From positions 1,676,520 through 1,740,519 of the forward strand of contig FJUW01000004.1 of NCBI GenBank assembly GCA_900074885.1: DNA of 64,000 nt. The letters run 5' to 3'. The position numbers and the translations under genes were made by a program. A model generated the notes under the pieces. It was not told the origin of the DNA. It searched no databases and was given only the letters and a program-made list of their open reading frames with translations. Below, piece by piece: positions 51,208 to 62,287 of the stretch. Source of the stretch: Rhynchosporium graminicola (lineage: Eukaryota; Ascomycota; Leotiomycetes; Helotiales; Ploettnerulaceae). How positions within the stretch are numbered: position 1 is the first letter of the stretch; each line of letters begins with the position of its first letter.

Positions 51208-52360
51208 TTAACGAAGAAAGCGTGTCATATGTCTTTGCTCTTTGGTCTTACATTCCTTCCCCAGGCCGAAAGCGAAATCTTGGAGTAGTTGTCGAAGAGT
51301 CTCATATCCGCAAACATCGCTCATAGACAATCTCAGAATCCTGTCGAGGTTCTCTCTGATACCTGGAAGATGGAGAAGAAATTTTGCTAGTCGTTCGGTG
51401 GCGTTCCGCGTGCCAAAAATTAATGGATTAGAGAAGCCACTTATTTGAGGGAATGTGCTGTCAGCGGAAGATGCTACAGATAAAGTCAAGGAGGCTGTGT
51501 CTTTCTTGTGCTGTTGGCCTCCGAGGGTAGTCTCCAATTTCTTCGAATCGTATATATCGAGGGATTCGTCGAGCCTAGGCCTTTCTTCGGGATCCTCCCG
51601 ATTGGAAAGTACAGGTAGCAGCGGTAGGAATTCATCCTGCTCGATTTTTCTTTCATCGATTCGAAGTCTATCGATCATCGCCCCGAGAGCGTTGCGTAAG
51701 CTCAAAAGGTGGCATCTTTATGGTCAGATTACTTGCAGACTTCCAAGTGACTGGCGTCGAGGCATGCCGTCCTTTAGTTTGGATACCCCAGTACGCGAGA
51801 TCCTTGTTTACGATCAGACTTTTCCCTACACCACAATTGATGGCTACGGTTCGGAGAAGGAGAACAGCCGAATATCTGCATATCAGTGGGCGAAATTATC
51901 GTTAATGGCTTGAATTGCATGAGAGTAGCGATGTAAGTCAGTCCAAAAAGGCCTGGCTCCAGAGTGTACAGAGAGCATACTTGACAGCACCACGGCCGAG
52001 TCTGCCCCACGGTGAGATATTGCTAGGAAAAACATTGATCGAACTCTCTTAGTAATGGACTCATATATTTGATTTGGCGGGCGAGAATAAAGGCTTTCTT
52101 TTTCACTAAACCACCCATAGAGTGACCCAGTAGCACTATTGGGGCCTGTGCTGGAAACTATTAGCGGCTGAGACACTCCCTGCGATGACAGCAAAATGAT
52201 AGCAGCTTGTGAGAGCTTAATCCCACGACCGATGGTCGTGTAGTACAAGACCAGAACGGGTATCTTATCTCTCGGATTGCTTCTATGACCGTTATCCATA
52301 ATGCAGTACCAGTCTTGGCCCCAAGGATTGCATGGGGCGTCTGCATGTCTGATCAAATGC
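51208..52360 (-). pseudogene. decayed SERAC1/NLR-type alpha/beta-hydrolase gene
   Basis: Minus-strand segments read in order: NPWGQDWYCI, QAAIILLSSQG, IYESITKRVRSMFFLAISHR (family pattern: YDSTxGIIFLGTPHRG), AIQAINDNFAH, then after a TGA, YADIRLFSFSEP (family pattern: IYSFYET) and VNKDLAYWG, and a downstream open block 51705-51208 (LRNALGAMIDRLRIDE to FLLHLPGIRENLDRI). This order is that of the esterase-like N-terminal domain found in fungal NLR-type and SERAC1-like proteins. The GHSLGG nucleophile motif is not recognisable, and at least three stops interrupt the region 51720-51885, so it is a pseudogene. Weak traces continue upstream to about 52640. In intact relatives this domain is linked to lipid-ester hydrolysis or nonself-triggered responses. 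Confidence 0.55.
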
Positions 52361-54800
52361 TTACTTCTTCCTTTGCGAATTCATCTTCATCGAGTGACTG
52401 ACGAAGTGGCTATTATCATGTCTTTGTTAGCTAAGATATCTGAGTTCCATATGAAATGCATATTCCAAATAGTAAACACGGGTTTCGTATCGACAAGTTT
52501 CAGGGCTATCCCCCCAAGAAGTTGCCTGGGCAGACATATGGGAAGATGGCTTTACCCGAAACCTTAAGACAGTGTACGAACTGAAGTAGAAATTCAACGG
52601 GGCCGAACTAAGCGTGGATGTACTTCTAGGGGCCATTTTTAGCAAGGTTAAATCAAGATTTCTACGACCTTTTGAGTTAGGAAGACATTCAATTAAACCC
52701 TGACAGGTACATGGTGATCTTTGGGGCGATACTGCATCCGCATCAGTCGAGTCTGGAGAGCTAGTGATCTTTAATGCTAGTGCCCTCTACGCTCATAACA
52801 AATATAAGTTCTAGCGGCAAGCTACTGCATAGATAGCTGGCTGACTAGTGTGCAGACGATCTAAGTGGCTGACGACTTAGATGCTTTGATAATGTCAAGG
52901 CGTACATCAAGGCATATCATGGTCACTTCTGGTCGCTGCACCAGCTGCTAACTAGGACGACCGTTATATCCTATTCTGAGTATAAGTAAGATCATAAACA
53001 GCACCACAACCCCACTCACCTGAGCTTTCATCCCATCTTCGACAGGAATGGCAACATACTGATTACGCGACCATAGATGCTTCAAGATGTGCGCTTCGAT
53101 TCTCTACCTAGGCAAATCTTCGATTCGGCAAAATCAAAGTTTCTCTTTATCTTTTTCGCCTTTTCTTCCTTTCTACCTTCCTTCTCTACCTCTTCGTTAT
53201 GGAAAGAACGGTAGGCATCAAGTTAGATAACTCAAATTCGCTTCGCGGGCTAGTTGAGGAGATGAAGTAATTGATGGCGAAGTACCCGGCGGGTACGTGA
53301 GCTAGCTGGAAACTGCAAGCACAAGTACTTCTGTCGTTTGAGTAGCTGAGGCAGAAGTTGAAATTGAAGTTGACACGGGCTTGGAGTAGACCAATTAATC
53401 GAGAGATGCATGATGGGTTGCCACGGGAGAGTGCGTATGGGCGGGTGGACGTTGTCGCTGGTGGGGTGAGCTATCTGTCCGGAGGGAGCACGTGCTACTC
53501 GTACAATGTGCAACAAGCGATGATTAACCTTTGATATTCCTCCACCCCATAAAATCGAGATTCTTCGTATTAAATACTTCCATCCTGGAAAACTGGCACT
53601 TGCAGGTATCAATAAACGCTGGTAGGATCTGATTTAGATAAGTATCTAAGAGAAACATCGACTAAGTCTTTTACACCCGGGATCGGGAGATTGAAAGGCT
53701 TCAGAACATCACGTCACATTAGAATGAAGAAATATGATCGTAAAACTGCTATACCGAACTCGTTCCTGGAAGATGATGATAATGAAAGGTCTTCTGCAGC
53801 CTTCGCCATATTGTCTCTAGTTCGCACCATGCATCCATCGCTCGTAGCCAGCCTCCCGACTAGGAATTTGCATGTAGCTAATCTATGTTGAGATTCGATG
53901 CTACCTCCTCTACCGCTTTTCCAGTTAGCTTAGGCAGATTCTACTTATAAAGAGCGTGCATAAGTTATAAAAGACATCACAGAGTTGAGGACGAAGAATA
54001 TCGACCTTTATAAATGCCAGGTGTATAGTATATATGCCATAACTGTTGCAATCCCATAAAAATATTTGTTCTCCAGTGTGAATTGTGTCACAATACTGCT
54101 GTGATCCAACTTGAAATGGCGAGCCTTACTTCTTTTGTAGTGTAGACTTTCAGCAAACCGAGAAGTGTTGCAGACGATAGTGCAGATTTGTTAACATATT
54201 AGGTAAATTCTGAATAATAGAATTAGTTCTGTGAGTCTTGCTGGGATGAATTATTTTTATTATTTTATCTATAGTCCGATTGTTGAACTCATTGATTCAA
54301 GCTTCACTTTAGGAGTGACAAGTTGAGCAGATGTGTCCAAGATTTCCTTTCACGACCAGAACGCTTAGTATACACTTCTGTTGAGATATGCGCAGGCCAT
54401 GTTTCTGATCCTCTGAGTCTACCAGGTCAGTTATCGTGAATATCGATCATATCATGGTAGATACGTGCAGACATTTTCCAGAGCGCGACACAAGCAGATT
54501 CCCAATATGGTAGTGCATTATTCTGGCCCAACTTCAGCCCACCATGAAGTGTTGAGCAAGATTGATGTCGGATGCTGCTAGGTGTGGAGTCTTTTCAACA
54601 CACCTTTAAACGAGCAGCAATCGTGGTTTACCAATACAAATATAATGAAAGCCATACTTGCTACGTTACCATGCATTAGATCGTCTTGGTGGGACAACGG
54701 AGGAGGATTTAGGCAGGAAGGATATCGCATCGAAGCAGCTTCACAGGTTCCGTGACCTGTGGTGGTACAAGAACAGTACATCCAGTCATGTAACAACAAC
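52361..54800. other. 2.4-kb intergenic region
   Basis: Possible upstream relics of the esterase pseudogene up to about 52640. Beyond that no ORF with coding character and no repeat is seen. Confidence 0.4.
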
Positions 54801-56483
54801 TCAGGGCATCGGGATAGGATATTCCAGAACCGAAACATCAGTACTGAAGAACTTTTCCCAATCAAAATCCGTAAAATCTAGAGACTCTGGCGACCAAGTC
54901 GTCGGGGATTGTCCTTGGCCAGATAGCAGATCCATTCTCGGCAGCTCTGCCCTTAACACAGCCGGCTTTGAAGCCAGACTCTGCTCAAGCAGATTGAGCT
55001 GCCCTCTTTTCTGTTTACACGCCAGCTGGATGAGCCTTCTGACCGAAGACAATGTCTCAGTAAGAGACCTCGTCGGAAAACATTCCGCCACGGCTTGCAG
55101 AGTATCAACTGCTTTCCGGAGGTGCTCCAAAGCTTCTTCGGTGTCGATGACAAGTAGTGTACATATAAATTGGAAAGGCACGTTCGCAACGTGCCACCAA
55201 GGCTGTCGTTCGACGATCAGTCGGAGGACGGCGTCTAAACCTGCATTGCCAAGTGTAATGACCCGGCGTATTGTCTCATCTGAGATTGTGGACGCTACGA
55301 AACGGAGTCGTCGGTACAGTGCCAATGCTAAATTGCTTTGAGAGAGGCACAATGCGTCAACTGGAGGTTGGAAAGTCACCAGCTCTGCGATACCGGCTTC
55401 GAAGTCGGAAGCTGTTGATGGCTTTTTCGGGTCCAGTCTCTCTGATATCCGGTACAGGTAAAGTAGATCTGGAGTGTAGTCACCGGGTCGGATTGACAAG
55501 TGAGCTAGCAATTGCTTGGAGACCTCTACCTTAGAACGACCGTACTCATTGGAAACCCAGGTGTTCAGGACCGTTGCACACCAGAACAATCTTCTTCTAT
55601 TGATGATCCCTGCTTCGGATTCATCATCAGGATCTGCACCCGTCCCCAGACCATCTATCGTAAGCATAGCCGTACAGCTAGTGATCCACGCAGCATACGG
55701 CTGAGTAGTACTGCGTAGATAGATAGTCCTCAACGTCCACGATGCTGCATTCTCGTAGGATGGCGTATTTGAAGCGCTCGTGAGCTCCAGCATTCTTTTT
55801 GCGCACTCTACGAGAGCAATCTCCATCGACTTCGAAGGTTCGCCGAGATACTGTGATCCCAGAGCAGCGACACCACAAAGAATTGAGTCATATGGATCTG
55901 GAACATAGATCGCTTTCCACCGCTCCTCGATCTTGGCATCAAATACCTGGCGGTTCAAAAATCCGTAGAGCTGATGAATCGTAATGAAATATGACTCGGA
56001 GAGCCTTTTCATCTGGTGTTTTGAGATTATTCTAGGTAATTCCGATGGGAGTTCTTGTTGGTCTTCGTTCATTCCGATGTTCCAAGATGCAGCACTTGCG
56101 GAGTCCGTGTGGCGTGGTTCGAGTCTGTTGCGAAGTAGTTGAGCGAATGCAGCCCCAGAATTTGCCTCCCGAGGAGTGGTTTCGTTTGTTGAACTGGATG
56201 GTATCTCTTTTTCAATTTCGGTGATTGGTTCCAGGGTAACACTTCCAGCCAGGGGAGATGTGCCACTCTGAAGTCCCTCCGGCTGGCGACTTCGACGTTT
56301 CCTTTGGACGACTTCAAAGTAGCATTTATACTCGTACTTGATGCACGTAGAGCATGGTTGATCTCCATTACATCTTCTCTTTCTCTTCTTGCACGGCTCA
56401 CAAGCTTGCTTGATACGTTGACGGCGGATATTGGTATCTCCATCTGCCGAGGCATGAGTCGGGTGATCCTCAGGACTGTCCAT
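54801..56483 (-). CDS. Zn(II)2Cys6 transcription factor
   Basis: Single minus-strand exon of 560 aa from the only in-frame ATG near the finger (56483); the frame stays open further upstream but without an ATG. The binuclear zinc cluster is complete: C28-x2-C31-x6-C38-x5-C44-x2-C47-x6-C54 (CEPCKKRKRRC and CSTCIKYEYKC), followed by a basic linker (QRKRRSRQ). The middle part fits the fungal transcription-factor regulatory domain: ITIHQLYGFLNRQVFD, DPYDSILCGVAALGSQYLG and the INRRRLFWCATVLNTWVS helix, corresponding to the usual RRR-x-W signature. The end is acidic/aromatic (DFTDFDWEKFF), which resembles an activation patch. By family knowledge these proteins bind CGG-type half-sites and control metabolic or secondary-metabolite genes. 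No biosynthetic cluster is visible in the window, so its target is unknown. Confidence 0.93.
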   Translation of the reverse strand: MDSPEDHPTHASADGDTNIRRQRIKQACEPCKKRKRRCNGDQPCSTCIKYEYKCYFEVVQRKRRSRQPEGLQSGTSPLAGSVTLEPITEIEKEIPSSSTNETTPREANSGAAFAQLLRNRLEPRHTDSASAASWNIGMNEDQQELPSELPRIISKHQMKRLSESYFITIHQLYGFLNRQVFDAKIEERWKAIYVPDPYDSILCGVAALGSQYLGEPSKSMEIALVECAKRMLELTSASNTPSYENAASWTLRTIYLRSTTQPYAAWITSCTAMLTIDGLGTGADPDDESEAGIINRRRLFWCATVLNTWVSNEYGRSKVEVSKQLLAHLSIRPGDYTPDLLYLYRISERLDPKKPSTASDFEAGIAELVTFQPPVDALCLSQSNLALALYRRLRFVASTISDETIRRVITLGNAGLDAVLRLIVERQPWWHVANVPFQFICTLLVIDTEEALEHLRKAVDTLQAVAECFPTRSLTETLSSVRRLIQLACKQKRGQLNLLEQSLASKPAVLRAELPRMDLLSGQGQSPTTWSPESLDFTDFDWEKFFSTDVSVLEYPIPMP

Positions 56484-56913
56484 GTTGGAGGTGCACCTGC
56501 GACTGATGATATGTGGCGGATGCGGGATCGGGATGAATGCGTGTGCGGAGTCGGATGCAGCTACCGGTCGGTACCTACTGACGTGTTGTGGTTGTGGCGA
56601 GCGAGGAGGAACAACGCACAATTGGGCGGGAAAGGCGTCGGATGAGCGGCTGAAGCGGCTACAGTATCGACACGTGCGACTTAGCGAGACGCCATAAACA
56701 AAGGGCTAGCGAGGCTGTTCCCATTCGTGAACGGTCGTCTCAGGATGCCCTTCTAGATGTACTAAAACCGAATTACCTGTGAATTCTAATTATAAAAAGA
56801 ATTGATTCTAGTACAAAACACTATAGGTTCAAAGTAAATAACTATTGGCTAGTAACATTTTCGTCTCGATCAAGACACTCTTCATATACCGATTGATATT
56901 GAAGTAATAGAAT
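56484..56913. other. intergenic region upstream of the Zn2Cys6 gene
   Basis: Promoter side of the regulator gene, adjoining the inverted-repeat element. AT content rises toward 56,780. Confidence 0.5.
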
Positions 56914-57848
56914 TGATCATGGCCACAGCTGAATCGCCATGGCAAAATAGCTAAATCGCTATGCGCTAGTTAGACGAGCCGAAAGTGCAGTGTGCATTTA
57001 TCACTACTAAGATCTGTAGATATAACTATATATAGTGTATCGCTAGCTGCCTAGAATTATCGGAATCATCTTCACCCTCTGTATCCTGGGTATATACCTC
57101 AATCCCTCTAATTATATCCCTTTGAATCATAGCTTCACTAGCTGTAGTAGTATCTATAGTACTATCTGAATAATAAATCGATAATATACTATGCATATAG
57201 CCTCTCTCCCTCCGTATACCGGGTTCATAGCTATCTAGGTGCCTATCCTGGAGCTTTTGCATCGCTATTACAGTCGACGATACGCAATCTTGTACTGTAG
57301 AAGGCTTCCTAAGTGATGCAGGAGCAGAGCTTAAGGGTAGTTCAAATAATGAAGGCTCTCGACGAGTATTTGAAGGTGCTATTCTACCTCCTCTAAGCGC
57401 ACTCTTTAGGTCGTATTTACCTGCGCGGTCGCAGATAAACACCGCTCGTATAGGTTTTGTATCTCGTTACTTGAAAGTATCCCCGTTAGCTCTAGTATGC
57501 GCCTAGCAAGCAGCAAATCCAGTGGCAATATCACTATAGATTACTTCAGGGGGCGCAGGGCCATAAGCTTGAGGCTCAGAAGTCATAGTATTAAGAAGAA
57601 GAAGTAGTAGTAATAGTGGAAGTAGTGGAAGTATCTGAATAGCCTCAATTATAGCTCAATTACAATCCTCAACCTTAGGGGTAATTATATTATTGTGGAA
57701 GTTTTTATTCTGTATAAGGAGGCCTTGCCTTCTAGTACAAATTTGTATAGGGGGGCTGGTCCCTTAGATGCACACGCCAAGTTACCAGAATTTTAGCGCA
57801 TGGCGATTTAGCTATTTGGCCATAGCGATTTAGCTGTGGCCTTGATCA
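56914..57848. mobile_element. 935-bp element with 55-bp terminal inverted repeats
   Basis: The left end 56914-56968 and the reverse complement of the right end 57794-57848 match at 50 of 55 positions, starting TGATCA. Each end contains a motif of the type AGCTAAATCGCYATG twice, about 25 bases apart, a subterminal direct repeat often seen as transposase-binding sites. No clear target-site duplication is visible. The interior holds one minus-strand open frame (57026-57442, no ATG) with a FICDRAGKYD stretch that faintly recalls the N-terminus of MULE/FAR1-type transposases. That link is weak inference. Size and lack of a complete transposase suggest a non-autonomous element. Confidence 0.8.
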
Positions 57849-58914
57849 TTATACGTGTTTACCTTAGTAATGTGGTGGGATGGCCCGAGCTTTCCGGAGA
57901 CGTCCTTCACGAGTTGGATAGCCTTGTAGGCAGATGTCAGATGTGAGGCAGGAGGTAAGTGTTAGTTAGTAATTACACGAAGGCACTTTCGCATAAACGG
58001 ACTCTATGAATTGAGGACTTTGCTTTTACAGCTATGTCTAGCTGTATGTATGGGAGCTTTCTCAACTGATTGGTAACGTAGAGCCACAGCGGAATAGTCA
58101 AGAATCAAATTCTTTCAGCTCTAGCCCCCNCCCCCCCCAAGAAGCCAGAAAAAGCTAGCTCCCCTCCACATCTTCCGTCAGTCATGGCAACTAAATGTGT
58201 CAGTCTCTTTTAGAAGCCGGATACGATGCAGTTAATGTAAATCAATGTAATAAATGAAGTATGGACATGACAAGAATTTTACAAGTCTCTTGTGAGCATC
58301 TTGTCGCGCTTACTGATTTACTCGTTTCGATTTTATCATTTAACATGAAATGAAATCAGTACGAAGGCACGCAAGCATCCCCTCGAATTAAAGATTTAAA
58401 ACTCGGGCTGCGTTAAGGGTGACAGCTCCACCGTTCAAACCAGTGGGGTCTGGAAGGGCTAGCATAATTGTGCTAGGCTAAGATTACATATATTGAACAT
58501 TAACTAACTAGCTCTTCTGATAGAGCTCAATTCAGGTAGTGTTATTTGATTATTTTGATGGGATTCCATCTTAATCACTACTAAATTACCGATATAGTAC
58601 ATAGATATACAAGGAGTATCACTAGCATACTAGTAAGATAATAAGAAAGGCTCAGATACAGATGAGTTTTAGTTACGAATCTTTTATGATCACGCATCAG
58701 AGTTCTGGATTCCATTTCTATTGCCCGCCCCCAGCTCCCAGCTAACTGCTTGTAATTATGGGTACTTTCCATTTAAGTTAATATATGGAGACTCTGTGGG
58801 TAGGACACTAGGGTACTTTGCCAGTGAAATTTTCACTTCGAACTACTTACGGGCTTCTTACAGAGGTACAGCGGTAAAGTATTATAAGAGGGGCCGACTA
58901 GGGTTTAGAGCTAA
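57849..58914. other. transition region with an assembly ambiguity
   Basis: Contains a C-run broken by an N at 58130, a likely homopolymer sequencing or assembly uncertainty, and a small hairpin around 58479-58496 (CTAGCA/TGCTAG arms). No gene is seen. Confidence 0.5.
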
Positions 58915-60244
58915 ACCTATATAAGTAATATTATTAGAATAGCTATAAATATATATTAGATAGTATCTTAAGAGTAATAAAGTATTTAAAATATTATTAA
59001 GATATTAGAAGTTATAATTAAAGCTCTTATAGCTCTTATTAGATCGAGATATATAAGAGCTCCTAAGTTTATATACGATTAGCGCTATAATATTACTCTT
59101 CTTTACTTAATTAGCTAGTCTTATAATTAAATTTCGAGCTACTTACTTTTTACTCTTATAATATAATAAATTAATTATATAATTAATACTCGAGCTACTC
59201 TAAAGAAAAGGCTAAGTTAATCTCCTATTCTTACTTAAGCTTAAGTCGAAGAGCTAGTCGAATTCGTATATGCCTCAAAGTAAAATAAGCGTATAAGCTA
59301 TACTTAATTAGCTAATATACTTAAATTTAGAGTTAAGAAGAATACTATTCGATCCGCTTTTCTATAAGAAGAGTTTTACTAATAATCAATTATATAAAAA
59401 CTACTTATTTTAGAGATAAATTATAAGATCTAATTAGCTTAAACTAAAGAGTATAAGAATTAGACTCTCGATTAGTAGTATCGAATACTTTAGATAAATA
59501 AGACTTAGATTACTAGAAGAAGATATACTTATATTTAAGTAACTTAAAGAGCTAGTAAAGAGTAAGATAAGACTTATATTATTAAGAGAGTTTGAAAGAA
59601 GAAAAGCTAGATATTCTAAGGATATTTTTATAAATATATAAAAAGACTAAGTATCTTCTAGAAGAATAATTAGAGCTCGATAGACTAAGATTTATATTAT
59701 TAATATATAATACTAGTTATTTATAAGTATATTAAGCTTATAAAGCGTTAAGGAAATTATCTAATACTTATATAAGACTTAGCTCTAAGTTATACTATTA
59801 GTAATACGAAATAAAATCTTCAGGAATATAAAATAGTAATTATTTTCTAGCTTACTTTCTCTTCTAATTTAAATCTAATTAAGAGAATCTAATATATTAT
59901 AAAAAACTACTTTTAAGATTATTACCTTAAGAATATATCCTATAGTCGGCTTCGAGAGACTATAAAGAAGACGTAAGAGAATATTAGAGAGTATAAATTC
60001 AGAGAGTTAATTAAAAGTATAATAGCTCGATATGAAATAGTAGTTTAAGTAGAAAGAAGATTTATAAAATACTAATTATCTCTTAAATAATTCTTATATT
60101 TTTATATATATAAATAATTATAAAATTTATATAAAATATATTTCTAAAATACTACTTATTTAAGGAAAGCTTCCTACTCTCTATTTAGCTCCTCTTATAA
60201 TACTTAACTACTATATCTCTATATATTCTCCCTAAGTGCCTTAT

Positions 60245-60829
60245 TGTAACGTTCCTGGTTCTGACTAGTACGCGGTATATAGGCTCGTCGGTTAGTATTA
60301 GCTATAAAGTAAAGTAAATAAGAAGTTCGGTTCTTAATTGGAATTAAGATATTATAAGTAGGTATTAATTACTATATGAATTTGAGTACGAAGCTCCTAT
60401 CTAATAGCAGAAGTGCTAGTCTTATATAGAATCTTCGTTCCCTTATACTAGCTATATAAGACTGTCTTACAGAGCGCGTAAGCTCTCGCGACCTATCTAG
60501 TAGTCTAGTATATTACGTGATCCTGGATTACCTATAGCTATAATACTATTATTACTTTAATATAAGTAGATATATAGTACTACTCGCTAGTTTGTACTAT
60601 AACTATATTAGTGCCTTTCCTCTAATAGTACTAACTCTTTTCTAGTACTAAAGCCTATTTAGTACTTATTACTAGGTAGTACTATTAGTATTCTAGTACT
60701 AGGACGGTTTTAGTACTAAGAACTATACTAGTTCGTGATACTATCCCCTTTCTATCTTAGTATATCCTTACGCTTAAGTACGCCTAAGGAAATATTAACG
60801 ACTACCTATAGCTATCTCCTTCTTTTATT
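60245..60829 (-). repeat. candidate 3' LTR of the minus-strand chromovirus
   Basis: TGTAACGTTCC at 60245 is a typical LTR edge, and the segment lies just beyond the antisense ORF, where a 3' LTR should be. The inner boundary is not defined and no second copy is in the window. Confidence 0.3.
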
Positions 60830-61446
60830 ATGCCCCCCGAACGCTTAACTAAATAAGTTAATTATATTATACTTAGAAGATAAATAGAATTAAGTAGTAA
60901 AATTATAATACTATATACTAGATATAAAAAATCGGAATATAAAGAGTATATATCGCCTCGCGATCCTAAACTAACTAGATATAGTTATTATACCCGACTG
61001 AATAAATCTTACGATATTCGTATAAAGAACTAGATACTTATAGCTTCCGAATAGGAAAGTCTTAATTCCTGAATCGAAAAATTAGAAGATAAGGAAGACT
61101 TAGCTATAGCTAAGTTCTATATACGAATTATAAAGTTAAAGAAATAGAAGCGTTTCTTATACGAATAGCGATAAAAGATAATTACTATTAGTCTGAACTC
61201 GATAGCTAAGCTCGATACTCTTAAAGCTCTAGAAAAGGAAGAAAAGGAGAAATAGGAAAAGGAGAGAGTATCTAAAGATACTAAGTTAGTAAGCGTAGAA
61301 CCCTCTAGTTCTGATATTCTTATCGACCTCTTATTCGACTTAATAGTCGACTTTCTTTTTAACTTTACTAACTTGCTCTAAGTAGATCTAGGTTTTATCG
61401 ATAGAAATTAGCTAGTAATACTAAGTAGTAAAAGCTTAACTTAAGT
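60830..61446 (+). pseudogene. antisense accessory ORF of the chromovirus, cysteines mutated to tyrosine
   Basis: From ATG 60830 one frame reads through several stops: MPPERLTK, then a segment with YTRYKKSEYKEYISPRDP and RYSYYTRLNKSYDI, then a coiled coil (IEKLEDKEDLAIAKFY, LKALEKEEKEK) and an acidic C-terminus (SDILIDLLFDLIVDFLFNF). As I know the family, the N-terminal segment in less damaged copies is cysteine-rich (Cys-x2-Cys pairs, zinc-binding-like); here each expected Cys is Tyr. The ORF converges with the minus-strand Pol end. Function is unknown. Confidence 0.6.
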
Positions 61447-61988
61447 TCTTATATATTTTCTAAATATAAGTAGTTCTTCTATTTTACTAAGTATCTAATA
61501 ATACCTTATTTATACTAATAGTCTAGTAGTTCCTTTATATTATATTCTACGAGTAAGTTGATTAGTTTAGCGTATATCTTCGGGGCTAGTAGTACTCCTA
61601 GTAGTACTTTTTCTAATAAGGATATATAGAATATTAAGAATATCTTCTTTATTATAACTAATAGCTAGAGTTTATAATTTAATAGTCCTTTAATATATTT
61701 GATTTTAAAAGGTCTAAGTTTCTTATGATCTAGCTTATTACTTAGTCTCTATATATTAATATTTTTTCGTAGAAAGTAAACTTTATCCTCTTCTTATAGC
61801 GTTAGCTTCTAACTATAATTTTTATTATAATAGTATATATTCTTCTCTACTATAAATCGGAGTTCTTTTATAAGTTCCTTATAGAAGTCCTAGATATTCC
61901 TAATTTAGATATAAGCTATATTATTATCCTTAACTATTAAGTTAGGTTCTCTATATATAATAGGTTCGTAACTATAATTCGTAAAGAA
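61446..61988 (-). pseudogene. Ty3/gypsy chromovirus Pol tail: integrase C-terminus and chromodomain
   Basis: The minus strand reads, with stops: FFTNYSYEP (integrase core exit; compare SPFFANYGYEP), FYKELIKELRFIVEKN, EEDKVYFLRKNI, NKLDHKKLRPFKIK (GPY/F-like module), IFYISLLE (VFHISLLE position), then EYNIKELLDY and GIIRYLVK ending near 61446, matching a chromodomain (EYEVEEILD, YLVKWKGY). Integrase is truncated on its N-terminal side at about 61,988, where a second element begins. Confidence 0.75.
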
Positions 61989-61991
61989 TTA

Positions 61992-62287
61992 TGACGACTA
62001 GTCAGGTTTAGAGGTCTCTCCCTATTAGTAGAAACACTTACTGCTAAGCGAGATTACACGAGTAGAGTTTAGGGGCCCCTTTTTATATATATACTTCTAT
62101 TCTCTCTCTACTTCTTTACTCCTTAGTTATAGATTCTTAAGTGATTCTTACTACTTTATATTTATAGTAATATAAGGTCTTATTACTTAGGTAGTTTTAA
62201 GACCTTTCTAGAGTAAGCGTTATATTATCTATAACTCTTTTACTTACGTCTAGGAAGATAGTAAATATCTACTTATATTATATCTCT
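61992..62287 (+). repeat. probable 5' LTR and leader of a second Ty3/gypsy element
   Basis: Starts TGACGACTAGTCAGG directly after the truncated integrase. It contains a TATA-like TTTTTATATATATAC followed by a pyrimidine-rich tract and leads straight into gag. The exact LTR end and primer-binding site are not resolved. Confidence 0.5.

Noticed and set aside
54658..55341. Plus-strand ORF of 227 codons
   Set aside because: Antisense to the C-terminal half of the Zn2Cys6 regulator.
58915..60240. Possible DNA transposase in the first part of the RIP block
   Set aside because: A frame starting MPQSKIS near 59260 suggested a pogo-like start, but following segments do not match well enough.
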